A stretch of DNA of 48,282 bases from NCBI GenBank assembly GCA_025201705.1, contig MU616733.1, forward strand, positions 1 through 48,282, written 5' to 3'. Both the position numbers and the translations under genes were made by a program. This DNA is from Dissophora ornata (Eukaryota; Mortierellomycota; Mortierellomycetes; Mortierellales; Mortierellaceae). Below the pieces are notes generated by a model. It ran no database searches. It worked only from the letters and a program-made list of their open reading frames with translations, and was not told the DNA's origin. The first letter of the stretch is position 1; every line of letters begins with the position of its first letter. This document shows positions 11,812-21,951 of the stretch, piece after piece.

Positions 11812-13043
11812 ATGAATCCTCAGCATCAGCGCGCTAACTCCTCTGGGGTACCTTACCTGTCGCAGATGGGCTCATCTACAGCTGGCTATTACCAAGATCA
11901 ACTGCAACCGCAGCAATCCCAGCACCGCCGCCAGCAGAGCCAGCCTATCATGCATCAACAGAACCAGCAGCCAATGTACCCAGTCCTCCCTTCTATGAAC
12001 CACCCTCCCCCACCATTGATGCATCACCATGACCCTGCCTTTGCCCATCATCAGCCCATGCAACAAGCACACATGCATCTGCTGCAGACCTTCTGGATGA
12101 GGCAGATGCACGAAGTGCAAAACGTGCCGCAAGACTTTAAAGTGCACCACCTACCATTAGCACGTATCAAGAAGGTCATGAAGACAGACGACGATGTCAA
12201 AGTATGAAGGGCGCCGTCTTTGAGTGTGATGTGATGTGTTGTGCTGTTATTATATTTGGCCTTGAGACGATTTTCATCTCATTGTTCTTTTTCCGCAACT
12301 GGTAGGCGAAAATGATCAGTGCAGATGCGCCCATGATCTTTGACAAGGGCTGCGAGATCTTTATCACGGAGCTGACTCTCCGAGCTTGGTAATGCGAGAC
12401 AGACTGAGAGACAACAGGTCACAACGGCCAAGCTGGATCAATGTTCGACTATGTTAACCTGCCGCCTTGAAATAATCACGTCCTTCATAGGATCCACGCA
12501 GAAGAGAATAAGAGGAGAACGCTGCAGCGCAGCGACATCGCAGCAGCCATCGCAAAGACAGACATGTTTGATTTTTTGATCGATATCGTGCCGCGGGAAG
12601 AATACAAGATCTCATTGCCAAAGGAGCACAAAACACAGCACGGCATTGCAGCACCAGACCGTCGTCGCAGCCAAGAAATGTTTCAGCCGATGCCGGGACC
12701 AGGAAGTGCTACAGGACCGAAGGGACCTTCGGGCGTGGCAGGGGTAGGAGGCACAGTTGATCCTAGTATTGGTCTCGAGGGTTATTATCCATATGGCGTT
12801 CTTGATAACAACACGTTCGCGTCGTTGGTAAGTGATCTGAATCTTCAGCTGCAGGTTGGTCTGTGCTTTTTTGCTTTTTTTGCTGTGCCGCACAGAACAC
12901 AACTCTGATCCTGTAACGATTTTTCAAAGGCGAGTCAAGAGCAGCAACAGCAGCAATTACAGATGCAGTACATGGGCCAGGCCCAGCAGCAGCAATCGCA
13001 GCCGCAGCCGCAGCAACGCTACGACTTTCAGCCCCAGCAATAG
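11812..13043 (+). CDS. HAP5: CCAAT-binding factor subunit C (NF-YC/Hap5)
   Basis: Exons 11812-12201, 12306-12388, 12491-12827 and 12930-13043 give 307 residues. The histone-fold core runs from about residue 95 to 190: [20 protein letters not shown], then [40 protein letters not shown] and [12 protein letters not shown]. These are hallmark NF-YC residues. NF-YC pairs with NF-YB, and with NF-YA the trimer binds CCAAT boxes in promoters; in fungi the complex controls respiration, iron and redox genes. Both flanks are Gln/Pro/His-rich, as in many NF-YC activation regions. Intron 3 has a strong GTAAGT donor at 12828; a second in-frame donor (GTTGGT) after the CAG 30 nt later would give ten more residues. 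Start chosen: the ATG at 11812 opens the first exon. Confidence 0.93.
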
Positions 13044-13297
13044 TATTGAACATAGACAACTATTTATTCATAAAGTCTTTCGTGCAACCATGAATTCTTG
13101 GTCTATTTTGGGGGCTGTGGGTTGGGATGAACCAAGTCACGGGCGAAGCGGACCAAGGTCCCTCATTACCGAACATGTACTCTCTTCAATCAACCCACCC
13201 CATTCTAATCCTCTAATTCACCATCATCACCATCATGTTGGAACAGCATGTGGCTCACTTGGGATTTGATTGACCGCGTTCGGCCTCTTTTTCATGG

Positions 13298-13942
13298 ATG
13301 GAAGTCATGATGTTCTTTGATGGGGGACTGCTCGCCGACACACAGGATCGACCATCAGCGCAGGATATGTTCAAGGAGAAAGTGATTGGTGGCGATAGAA
13401 GAATCTTTATGACCCCAGCAGCTCATCCAGGACAAACTTGGACAGTGTCGCTTACTTTAAGCCTTAGGGATGTCAGGGCATCGCCTCGCTAACCTCTCAT
13501 CTGCACCGTCATCTCAACCTCCATAGATTTTTTTTTTTTTTTTGGCAGGGCTGACACAGGCCATTGGGACTCAGATGACAATATACTTCTTTTCCGACCA
13601 CGAAAGATACATGGGCTGATATGTTTCTTCGGCGGAATCCTCTTGGTTTTCATCAAGTGGCCGATTACAAACGTCGTTGCCGTTGTTGATAGATCGCTAC
13701 CTGGAGCGCACCAGGAATCTCCAAAGTATGCTATCATCGCGACATATGATTTTGAAACTGTGCTTTATACGAAGATGTTTTTCACGAGACTAGCTACCTG
13801 GAATGACCATCTACAAGTACTAGATCGTAGATTGATCATCCATTGCATGAACCCCCATACCCGTGTAGTCCAGCGTATGTTAGCATCTTTGTACGTTAAA
13901 AAGGATCCATCGATCCCTCAATTTGAGATACTCACAATATGA
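13298..13942 (+). CDS. Orphan two-exon gene, function unknown
   Basis: Two open segments join in phase through a likely intron: exon 13298-13457, donor GTCGCT at about 13458, branch-like GCTAAC near 13490, a T16 tract, acceptor GGCAG at 13548, exon 13549-13942. The product is about 184 residues and ends in IPQFEILTI. It has one hydrophobic segment (LICFFGGILLVFIKW) followed by a polar region with several Tyr/Phe residues. I recognise no family and see no signal peptide. The donor is not consensus, so the join is uncertain. It could be a lineage-specific gene or the remnant of one. The next 450 nt to the following gene show no further clear exon. Confidence 0.35.
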
Positions 13943-14389
13943 ATCCCTGTCCTCCAGGGTGTCTGCGTTGAATATGTGTGGATTTTGCCGCTTGGGCGTC
14001 CCGGGGTCGGACGGTGCAATGCAATCGGAACGACACGTAGTCCTTGTTGGTGCAATCAATGGCGCCATTGACTTTGACCATTTTTATCTTGCCTCTGACG
14101 ATCCTTCTTGATCTGGTCAGACTGAGCTGTCTAAAACACAGCACACAGACTTTGGAGGTACGAAACTCGTTGGTAATACAGTACCGACGGGTATGGCCCT
14201 TTATGCGTGAACTACCCCCTGCATTCCTGCATGCGATCACTCCGTCCAACGAATCGCCAGCCAGCCTGTGACTGCTGCGCTTTAAAATAAGAAACTTCGC
14301 GTGCTTGCGTCCTTGCTTCTCTTACCGAACTACATTCTCATTCACTCATTCATTGCTGCCTTTGTTCCTGTAGTGACAGGGAGGACGCA

Positions 14390-15775
14390 ATGACGCTTCC
14401 AGACTCACTCAACTTCTCAAAGCCCTCAAGTCCCTCCGCGAGCCAGCTGTTCAGTTTGCCAAGGATACCATACTTCTTCTCCATTACCCCTTACCCTCTC
14501 TCGGCCGTCGCCACCGCCGCCTTGGGACTCCCTTCCTGCCAGTCTACGCAACAGTCCCTGTCATCCCCTCCACGCATGAAACGTCGATATACCGCCGGGG
14601 GAATCGCAAGAAACCGCTATCCAACAAACGATGAATACAGCCACGCAAACCCTGTCAACCACCTCACTCTGCACACCAGTCAGCAGAGGGAGCAACAACA
14701 GCATCTATCGCAGACTCACTATGTGCAGCCCGAGGAGCGCAGCTCTGAGGAATCATCCGAGCTTGGACTCGACCCAATTGATGGGCGGGTGCTGAAGAAG
14801 ATGAGGCGTATAAAACTGAACTCTGAGTAAGTTACAGGTGTCGATCCAGTGGCAAAAAGGATGTCGCACAGCCTTGTGGAACTTGACCATCAATTTCTAA
14901 CACCCGCCTTTGTGCGAAATAGTTCGCCACCATTAGATAGTCCAGATTCCACTCGGAATGACTTTGATACCGGTGTCGCGCCAAAACTCCAGGGTAGTCA
15001 AGATGGCATTACTCAGCAAAGCCATGACGTACAAAATCAACTTCACCGCTTCGAGCCATCAAGGGCTTTCGGGCGTATCAAGATCTCAACAAGATCAAAC
15101 CTTCCAGAACCTGCAGGGCCTACAGGGCCTGCAGCGAAAGGGAACTCTGACCAACTGGCTGGAGCTCTGCAGAACGAGACTTCTGTGGCAGATAGCCCTG
15201 ATGTTGCGTTTTACTTTGGAATGAATAATATTCTTCACCAGATGCATGCGATGCGTTTTGGGATCCCTGAAGAGATATCTTCTGGAACAGATGCCTCGCT
15301 AGCCCATGAAGAATCGCGACAGCTACTACAACAACGATACCAACAGCAGCAGCAACAGCAGCAACAGCAACAAGAGCAGCATCTCCAACAACAACAGCGA
15401 TACTATCATCCTCCATCACAGGGCACAATGTTCACCGCCAACACAGCCTGGCATCAAGCGCAGAGGGTCCTGCAGGTTGAAAGACAGGCGATGGACGTAG
15501 ACGACGAGATGGCGGATGTGGGGGTCAGCGCTGGTATAAATTCTTCATTTGCAGGCTTTGGAATGGGTGGTATCCAGGGCTTGCAACAGGCGCCATATGC
15601 GACGGAGGGTCAGCAGCAGCTCCAGTACCAACCCGAGCCGCTCAGTCAACGACACTCACAGGAGCAGCAACAACAACAGCAGCAACAGACTGCTCATAAC
15701 GAATATCAGGACATTAACGCACAACTTCGTGCAGCTTTCCTGGCTCGCCCTGAAATGGATAAGCGCTACCGATGA
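14390..15775 (+). CDS. Gln-rich low-complexity protein, unknown function
   Basis: Exons 14390-14826 and 14923-15775 join in phase 2 across a 96-nt intron (donor GTAAGT, branch TTCTAAC, acceptor AATAG) to give 429 residues. Without the intron the frame stops at TAA 14828. The middle has a short ordered-looking segment, LDPIDGRVLKKMRRIKL, just before the junction; its basic cluster could act as a nuclear localisation signal. Further on are YFGMNNILHQMHAMRFGIP and two Gln runs (near 15337-15400 and 15660-15690) coded by mixed CAA/CAG. The C-terminus INAQLRAAFLARPEM looks helical. I do not recognise the family. Gln-rich composition plus a basic patch would fit a transcriptional or RNA-binding cofactor, which is inference only. 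Confidence 0.65.
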
Positions 15776-16019
15776 ACCAACCTAGATTTGCCCCAGGATT
15801 AGCACTCCATTTTTTTTTTAGTTCTTTGTTTTTTCTTCCGCTTTCTCTGTACACATCTAGTCGCTCTTGCATTATGTATCATATTACTCGCGACTCGCGC
15901 GAAGGCTTATGCACGTGACCTTTAGTATTTAAAAGCCACATGTCCTGGTCAAAATAAGAGTATGGTTGCGGCCTCCAGTTCGCTTGTTCATTCACTCACA
16001 TCACATTCCCTGCCCCATC

Positions 16020-17587
16020 ATGTCTGCTGAACTTGAGGAGAAGCTCGAATCCATGGAGATTCAGGACGACGAAGTAAGCAGCATTATTATTATTTTTTTT
16101 GGAAAGCACTCTGGGAGGGATAACACCTTGATTCGCACAATACTTGATCCACCTTTTTTTTTCTGAGAGCGAAAAACACGACCGTTATGAAGCCCAATCC
16201 CCAATTGATCGCCAACTGGAGACTAATTTGGTTGTCTTTGTTCCATGGAAACACTCGCTCGTTCCCTAAATAGCTCGTCTTTGACTTGAGCATGAAAAAG
16301 AAGAAGAAAAAGTCAAAGAAGACTGAGGAGGAGCCTACTGAGGAGGCCGCTGTCGAGACCCAGGAGGCAGCACCTGCAACTGGTAACGTAACAGGATCCC
16401 TCATTTGGAATGGCAACAGATCGCCGCAGCAAAAAAAAAAAAAAAAAAAAAAAAATGTATACAGAAATTGAATCAGGGCTACGGCGCTATATGTGGGCGA
16501 TGGCTAATCATTGCGATATGTATCATCCATGACGCACTGTCGGTCATGAAAAATAGATGCTGCTGAGGAGGACCCTATGGCCATGTTTGGCGAGAAGAAG
16601 AAGAAGAAGAAAAAGACCAAGGTCGAGGTAAGCAGGCGGCAAAATATCCACATGTACAAGCGCATCAAGCAAATTTCAAAGGAGTTTTTGCATCTGATAG
16701 TCTAACAATTCGAACTGACGAAAACATAGGATGATGCTGCTGCTGAGGGTGGTGAGGAAGGCGCTGCTGCCGATGCTGGCGAGTCGTTTGATTTCGGCGA
16801 CATGAAGAAGAAGAAGAAAAAGGCCAAGAAGGTTGATTTCTCAGCCTTCGAGGATGGTCAGGACCAGGAGGGCGAGGATGGCGCTCGTGATCCCGATGAT
16901 ATCTTTGCTGCGGATGACGAGGAGGGTGGTGCACGCGTTGGTAAGGCTGTAGGAGCCGAGTCTGAGGAAGGCTGGATCGGCACCAACCGCGACTACACAT
17001 ACCCTGAACTGTTGTCTCGTGTGTTCAAGATCCTTCGTCAGAACAACCCAGAGTTGGCTGGAGAGAAGAAGCGTTACACAATTGTTCCTCCATCGGTGAT
17101 GCGTGATGGAAACAAGAAGACTGTGTTTGCGAACGTGGCGGATATCTGCAAGAGGATGCATCGTCAGCCCGAGCACGTTATTCAGTTCTTGTTTGCTGAG
17201 TTGGGTACATCTGGATCGATTGACGGATCGCAGCGTCTGGTGATCAAGGGTCGTTTCCAACAGAAGCAGATCGAGGCTGTGTTGCGTCGTTACATTGTCG
17301 AGTACGTGACCTGCAAGACCTGCAAATCGCCCGATACGATCTTGACAAAGGAGAACCGTCTGTTCTTCCTTCAGTGCGAAGCCTGTGGATCGACGAGATC
17401 CGTCTCGGCCATCAAGTCTGGTTTCCAGGCCCAGACTGGCAAGCGTGCTGCCCAGCGTGTCAAGGCTGCTGCTGTAAGTTGCCCACTCTTTTTTTCGTGT
17501 ATTGCTCGATTTTTGACTGTCATGGCACGGATGTCGTTCTAACTTTTGCTCCATTGTTTCTTTCTTATCAATTGCACACGATAGTAA
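16020..17587 (+). CDS. SUI3: Translation initiation factor eIF2 subunit beta
   Basis: Exons 16020-16073, 16274-16382, 16557-16627 and 16730-17473 encode 326 residues; the TAA at 17585-17587 comes straight after a last intron 17474-17584. Three lysine blocks (K-boxes) lie in the N-terminal half, one each on exons 2, 3 and 4; in this family they bind eIF5 and eIF2B-epsilon. The C-terminal domain has [27 protein letters not shown], and the C2-C2 zinc site built by TCKTCKSP and QCEACGS. The protein is part of the eIF2 ternary complex that brings initiator tRNA to the 40S subunit. Length is normal (human 333). Intron 2 starts near an A22 run (about 16431-16454). The ATG at 16020 has a good context (CATCATG) and begins [15 protein letters not shown]. 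Confidence 0.96.
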
Positions 17588-17661
17588 ATATGCGACAAGT
17601 TTACGGTGCCGGGGAAAACGGAAGGGATGATGATTTAATAAAATGCTTTTGTCTTTCAATA

Positions 17662-17883
17662 TCAATTGCTATGCCACATTATGTTCTGTGGAAGCAGAAC
17701 GTTATAAATGAAGCGTACGACGATAATAGGCCTTCGCAAAAAAAATTGCATCCCTCCTCTCCTGCCAGTACCAGGTCTCGAGTCTCTTCCGGCGTCTTGC
17801 CCATTTCTTTGATCCTGGCCACACAGAAGTGTATAACGATGTTCGCAACATACTCAACGACAATTGAAGCTTCTAGCGCTGTG
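17662..17883 (-). CDS. Possible 3' end of a small minus-strand gene (candidate)
   Basis: On the minus strand a protein-like stretch runs from 17883 to 17772 (TALEASIVVEYVANIVIHF, then ARIKEMGKTPEETRDL). It is bounded by an acceptor-like CTCAG and a donor-like GTACTG. A following acceptor (TTCCACAG) would add seven codons and a TGA at 17662-17664, in phase. The peptide looks like two amphipathic helices. No start exon was settled, and the region lies tail-to-tail with eIF2-beta and close to the next gene's promoter. It may be a real small gene or chance; I cannot name it. Confidence 0.25.
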
Positions 17884-18089
17884 CTGAGCACATTGAGCAC
17901 CAGTCAACGGCGAGGCTAGCATAGTGAACGCCGCGGGAGACGCAGCTCTCAAATATGGCATGGGTGACTGTTTCATTCCATCCCTGTCTTTTTTGTTGGA
18001 AAAAAAAAAAGAGATCTGTTTTGCACGTTCACCTCGCAATCATTCATCAACCACACCGAGGACTCATTCCACCACTTGGATCCAGCACA

Positions 18090-19866
18090 ATGAGTTCAGT
18101 AAACGCGTCGACCCACAAGCGCAAAGCCTCGTCGCCCGAGGCATCAGCGAGCTCCGCTGGAAGGGACCAGCAGCACGACTCGAAGAAGGCTCGCAAGGAC
18201 ACGCGTGAAGCACACGCGGATGACTGTGAGGACCCCGACTGCGAGGGATGTGCCGAGGGTGAGATCGTCCTCCAATTCGAGACAGTACCCACTGCTGCGG
18301 AACTGTTTCAAATGGCACGGGAGGAGACTTCAAAGCCATCAGCGTCAGGATTAGGAGGAGTAGGGGGATTGTCGAGGATGGCCAAGGCGTTGTTCGACAA
18401 GGCGATCGAAGAATTCGAGGTGTTGGAGAAGGCGAATGCACATATCGAGTTGAACGACGGGACAGAGGTTGCGGCGCAGGTGGTCGAGACAAAGATGCAG
18501 CACGCAGCATGTGTTGTCGCGGTGGGGAATGCGATGCCGTCGCTGGAGATGTTGCAGGAGGGGACTAGGATGTTTGAGGAGTTGGTGAAGCGGACAGAAG
18601 GAAAGGGGAATGGGAATGCCTTGGTTGGTTTGGGTATTGCAGAAATCTCACAGGTAAAACGGCTTGCATTCAAACTATGAGGGTGAGCGGGAGGGTGTTT
18701 TTTGTCTATCCTCACCGATGTGATCGCTCATCACCTCTTTTTTTTTTTTTTTTAATGCTGCCATGTCGATTAGGCAAGAGATCTCCGTAGACAGGCGATG
18801 AAGGCTTTGATTCCTGAAAATGACGATGATGATGAAGAGCCATCGGAGGAAGCACAAGATGCCGCGGCGCTTATTGGAAAGCCGGAATCAAAGTTGGTGC
18901 AGCAAGCGCTCGGTCATTTCTCCCAAGGATTGAAGGTGCTGAAGGAGAAGGCAGAGCCAGTATTCGCACAGGAATCGATCCGCGCTGCCCAAGAGCTGGA
19001 AGAATACGGCGTTTCCTTGGACTTGAAGCTCAATGGCGGTAACGTTTTGCGTTTCGACTGATTTGTTTGTTTGTTTCGTGGATGTGTCCCGGGGTTTAAT
19101 ACAAACGCGAACAATCTCTCTAACGCGTTACCTTTTGGCCGCTATAGATTTCGCAACCAAGGTCTTTGATCAGGCCATCCAACACTTGGAGAGTGCACAG
19201 AAAAGCAAACAGGAATCGGTCGACTCCAATGCAGATGTGTTGAGCATCTATGGATCATGTCTTCACAGTAAAGCCAGACTGGTTGATAATCAAGCTCTGG
19301 GTGACGAGAATCCCGCAACGAGTTTTGTAGAACGGGCCATAGAAATTTTGGTGAAGGCAGAGGACATGCAAGATCAGCAAGGGGATCCCAAAACACTGGA
19401 GGCTGTATGTAAATGGGAGAGACCGAATCTGATCCGTTTAATTGGTCTTGATGATTTGCATATTGACTATTACGATTCTTTTTTTTTTCTACAGTTGGGA
19501 CAGGCGTATCTTATGTCGACTGGCTTGATCGAGGATGAAGACATGATCATGGAGCGTCTCGATGCTGCCACAGAGAAACTGTCTCAAGCACTAAAGCTGG
19601 ATCCTGGTAAGATTTGTTTCTCCTTCTCTTGTGGCCAAATGCTTTCGAATATGTTGTGTGGGCTGCGTGCTGACGAGCCTGCCCTTTCTTATCGCGCGTT
19701 GGTTATAGATAACGATGCACTCCGAGAGCAGGTCGAGGCGTTGCAGGGAGGCGATTTTGGTGAGGGAGATGAATTTGAGGGAGACGAATATGAAGGGGAC
19801 GAGGACGGCGACGAACAAGAGGAGGATGACCAGGACCACTATGACGAAGAGGACGATGAGGAATAG
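18090..19866 (+). CDS. ETT1/Nro1-like acidic helical-repeat protein
   Basis: Five exons (18090-18653, 18774-19038, 19148-19404, 19495-19606, 19709-19866) join in phase to 451 residues. The N-terminus is basic with a KR/KK cluster (HKRKASSPE, DSKKARKD) that may be nuclear-targeting. The body is made of TPR-like helical pairs (MAKALFDKAIEEFEVLEKA; VQQALGHFSQGLKVL; ATKVFDQAIQHLESAQ; LDAATEKLSQALKLDP). The last ~45 residues are almost all Asp/Glu. This fits the fungal Ett1/Nro1 family, nuclear TPR-like proteins linked to translation termination in budding yeast and to Ofd1/Sre1 oxygen sensing in fission yeast. The match is from architecture and overall pattern, not from a strict motif. Each intron is 90-120 nt and GT-AG. 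Confidence 0.62.
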
Positions 19867-20030
19867 ATAGCACATGTGTATTGTAATAACTCATTTTATT
19901 TTATTTTTGCTTTTCCCCTAAAAACGTTGCCCATCAAATCCTTTTCTATTGCGAGGGGTAAAAATATCGCCCTGTTCCTTAAAAGTCATTGTTGCATCCT
20001 CTGGTTTTTTCTCTTGTCTTCCACATTGGT

Positions 20031-21413
20031 TTACTATAGATGGGGTTTGAGGCGATTGCCTATTAGCAATTGCAGTGGAAGTAACATACGTGTCGCAAGC
20101 GAGAGGGGGAGGGATGAAGGGTGACTTACGAAGCCTGTGCCTCGGAGGTAGTCGGCCAAGTTCTCGACAACTTGGTTGCAGTCACCAGCCTGGAGGCCCT
20201 CAGCGTAGTATCCGACGAGGACAGCCTGATTGGTCTTGACGCAGGCAACGCCAGCGGTGCCCTGTGACGAAAATAAAGAGGAGCAGCAGAGCAGCAAAAA
20301 AAAAAAAAAAAAAAGGTATGTGAGATTAGAATCCGCTGGAACGGGCAGTCAAGTCATGGATTGGGTTCGGTGGTCAGAAATAGACGCCCAGCAGAGAGCC
20401 AGGAAAGCTCCGGTCATGTGTATGAGAGCTTGATCTGGCTGCTTAGCTATTCATACGTGGGTAGGTGGGTGAGGGGCGAAGGATACACACAGGGCCCCCT
20501 TCCATGGTGTTCTATCCATCTGCCTGTCACAACGCATGTCCGCCTATCGTATGCAAGAGCATCCGTGTGATCCCCTGGCACGCGCGGCAAGCAAAACCGT
20601 GTCGCGCAAGCGTGACATAGCCCCGAGTCTATGTTTGCGGAGTCTGTCCTGCGTGTCTGCGCGTGTCCACCTTTTTTTATGCTCTCTCGCATCATAGGTC
20701 AATGGACATGGCACGATGCACGTACATCCATCCAACCCGTCAAGTGTTCACCCAACACGAGAAACAAAGAAAACCAAAATAAAATGAGGCATGACTGTAG
20801 CATCCCAAAGGATGGCAGATATTACTACTTACGTTGCGAGCGTAGATTGAGCCGCTAGCCTCGTTCTTTCTCAAGAAGACATACTTCTGGCCCTCGAGGA
20901 AGAGGCCGTGGGCAGCGATATCGCCGACATCGGTGAAGGCAGCAATCAACTTATTAACCTCAGCACCTCCGACCTAGAAGGACAGAACAGGACAGGACAC
21001 CCATGAATAGAGGGAAGTGTAAGTCACCATGTCCTTCAGAAGAATTAAGAACAAGGAATAAGAAGAGAGGTAGATGAAGAGCTGTCCGATGATAAATCGT
21101 CGCAATTCTGAGCGCGAGCTTCTCTCAGGGCCAGGCTAGATGGACAATTCTCCAAAAGAAAAGCGATGTGTCCAACGAGCCTGCTGGCCCGAGGCTGGTC
21201 CGTACATTCCACTAGCGTGCTTTGGCACGCAAGGGGTGTAGGAATGGATGAGGCATGACGACGCATGGAAGACGGAAGATTATTTTTTAAATGATTATTT
21301 ACGTTGAAGCCGGGGGTGGTGGCCCACAGAGAGCCGTCGAGGCCAAAGATGGCGCCCTTGGTGACCTTGCCGGTGCTGACGAGGTTGGTATCGACGTATG
21401 ATTGCCAAGACAT
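20031..21413 (-). CDS. PFY1: Profilin
   Basis: Exons 21413-21303, 20973-20833 and 20261-20130 encode 128 residues, the normal profilin length; the TAA (20033-20031) sits alone after a final 96-nt intron (20034-20129). The N-terminal helix MSWQSYVDTNLV, the strand GAIFGLDGSLWATTPGF, the middle KYVFLRKNEASGSIYARN and the end VVENLADYLRGTGF are all typical. Profilin binds monomeric actin, proline-rich formin segments and PIP2, and feeds actin filament growth. The intron between exons 2 and 3 is 571 nt, long for this window, and carries an A18 run. If the last intron were kept, 25 extra residues would follow. A TATA box lies about 90 bp upstream of the ATG, as expected for a highly expressed gene. 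Confidence 0.97.
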
Positions 21414-21500
21414 GATGTATGAAGATGCAGATGGAGATGGGGACAGATATGGATAAAGGTGATAGGAAAAGAAGAGGACCCAGAACTCGCGCTCTCACGC

Positions 21501-21507
21501 TTTTATA
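21501..21507 (-). promoter_or_regulatory. TATA box of profilin
   Basis: The minus strand reads TATAAAA here, 88-94 nt upstream of the profilin ATG at 21413. The spacing is the same as for PMP3 in this window. Confidence 0.65.
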
Positions 21508-21951
21508 CCACGTCGATGCGCCGAATAGAAAAAGAGACGTCATCATCACTGAGAAGAGGGGCCGCGGCCAGCCAGGGAGGGATCCCTTTCTACAGGTGTA
21601 TCAAATCCACGGGGGGGAGAGGGGAGGAAGAGCAGCTCTTCCGTGAGGCTTCCTTCTGGGCGCCGTGACCCATCTACAGCTGCATGGACAGGCATTCCCC
21701 TGACCCGCAGCATTCGACAGCACCGGAGACAGCGAGAAGAATCTGCGCTGCTCGCTGCCTCGTCTCCTTCCTTGTCTGCATGACAGGGACGTGATTAGTG
21801 CAAACGCGACTATTACTTTTAAAGTTTCGATGTGGCCACTTTCAAGTGGCTTGTCGACCATGCAACAGGCGAAAGTGATCTGCTCAGCGCTCGACACAAT
21901 GGCATCCATGGACATCCATCCCCCGCACAACAACCTCACCCGTTGCCACTA

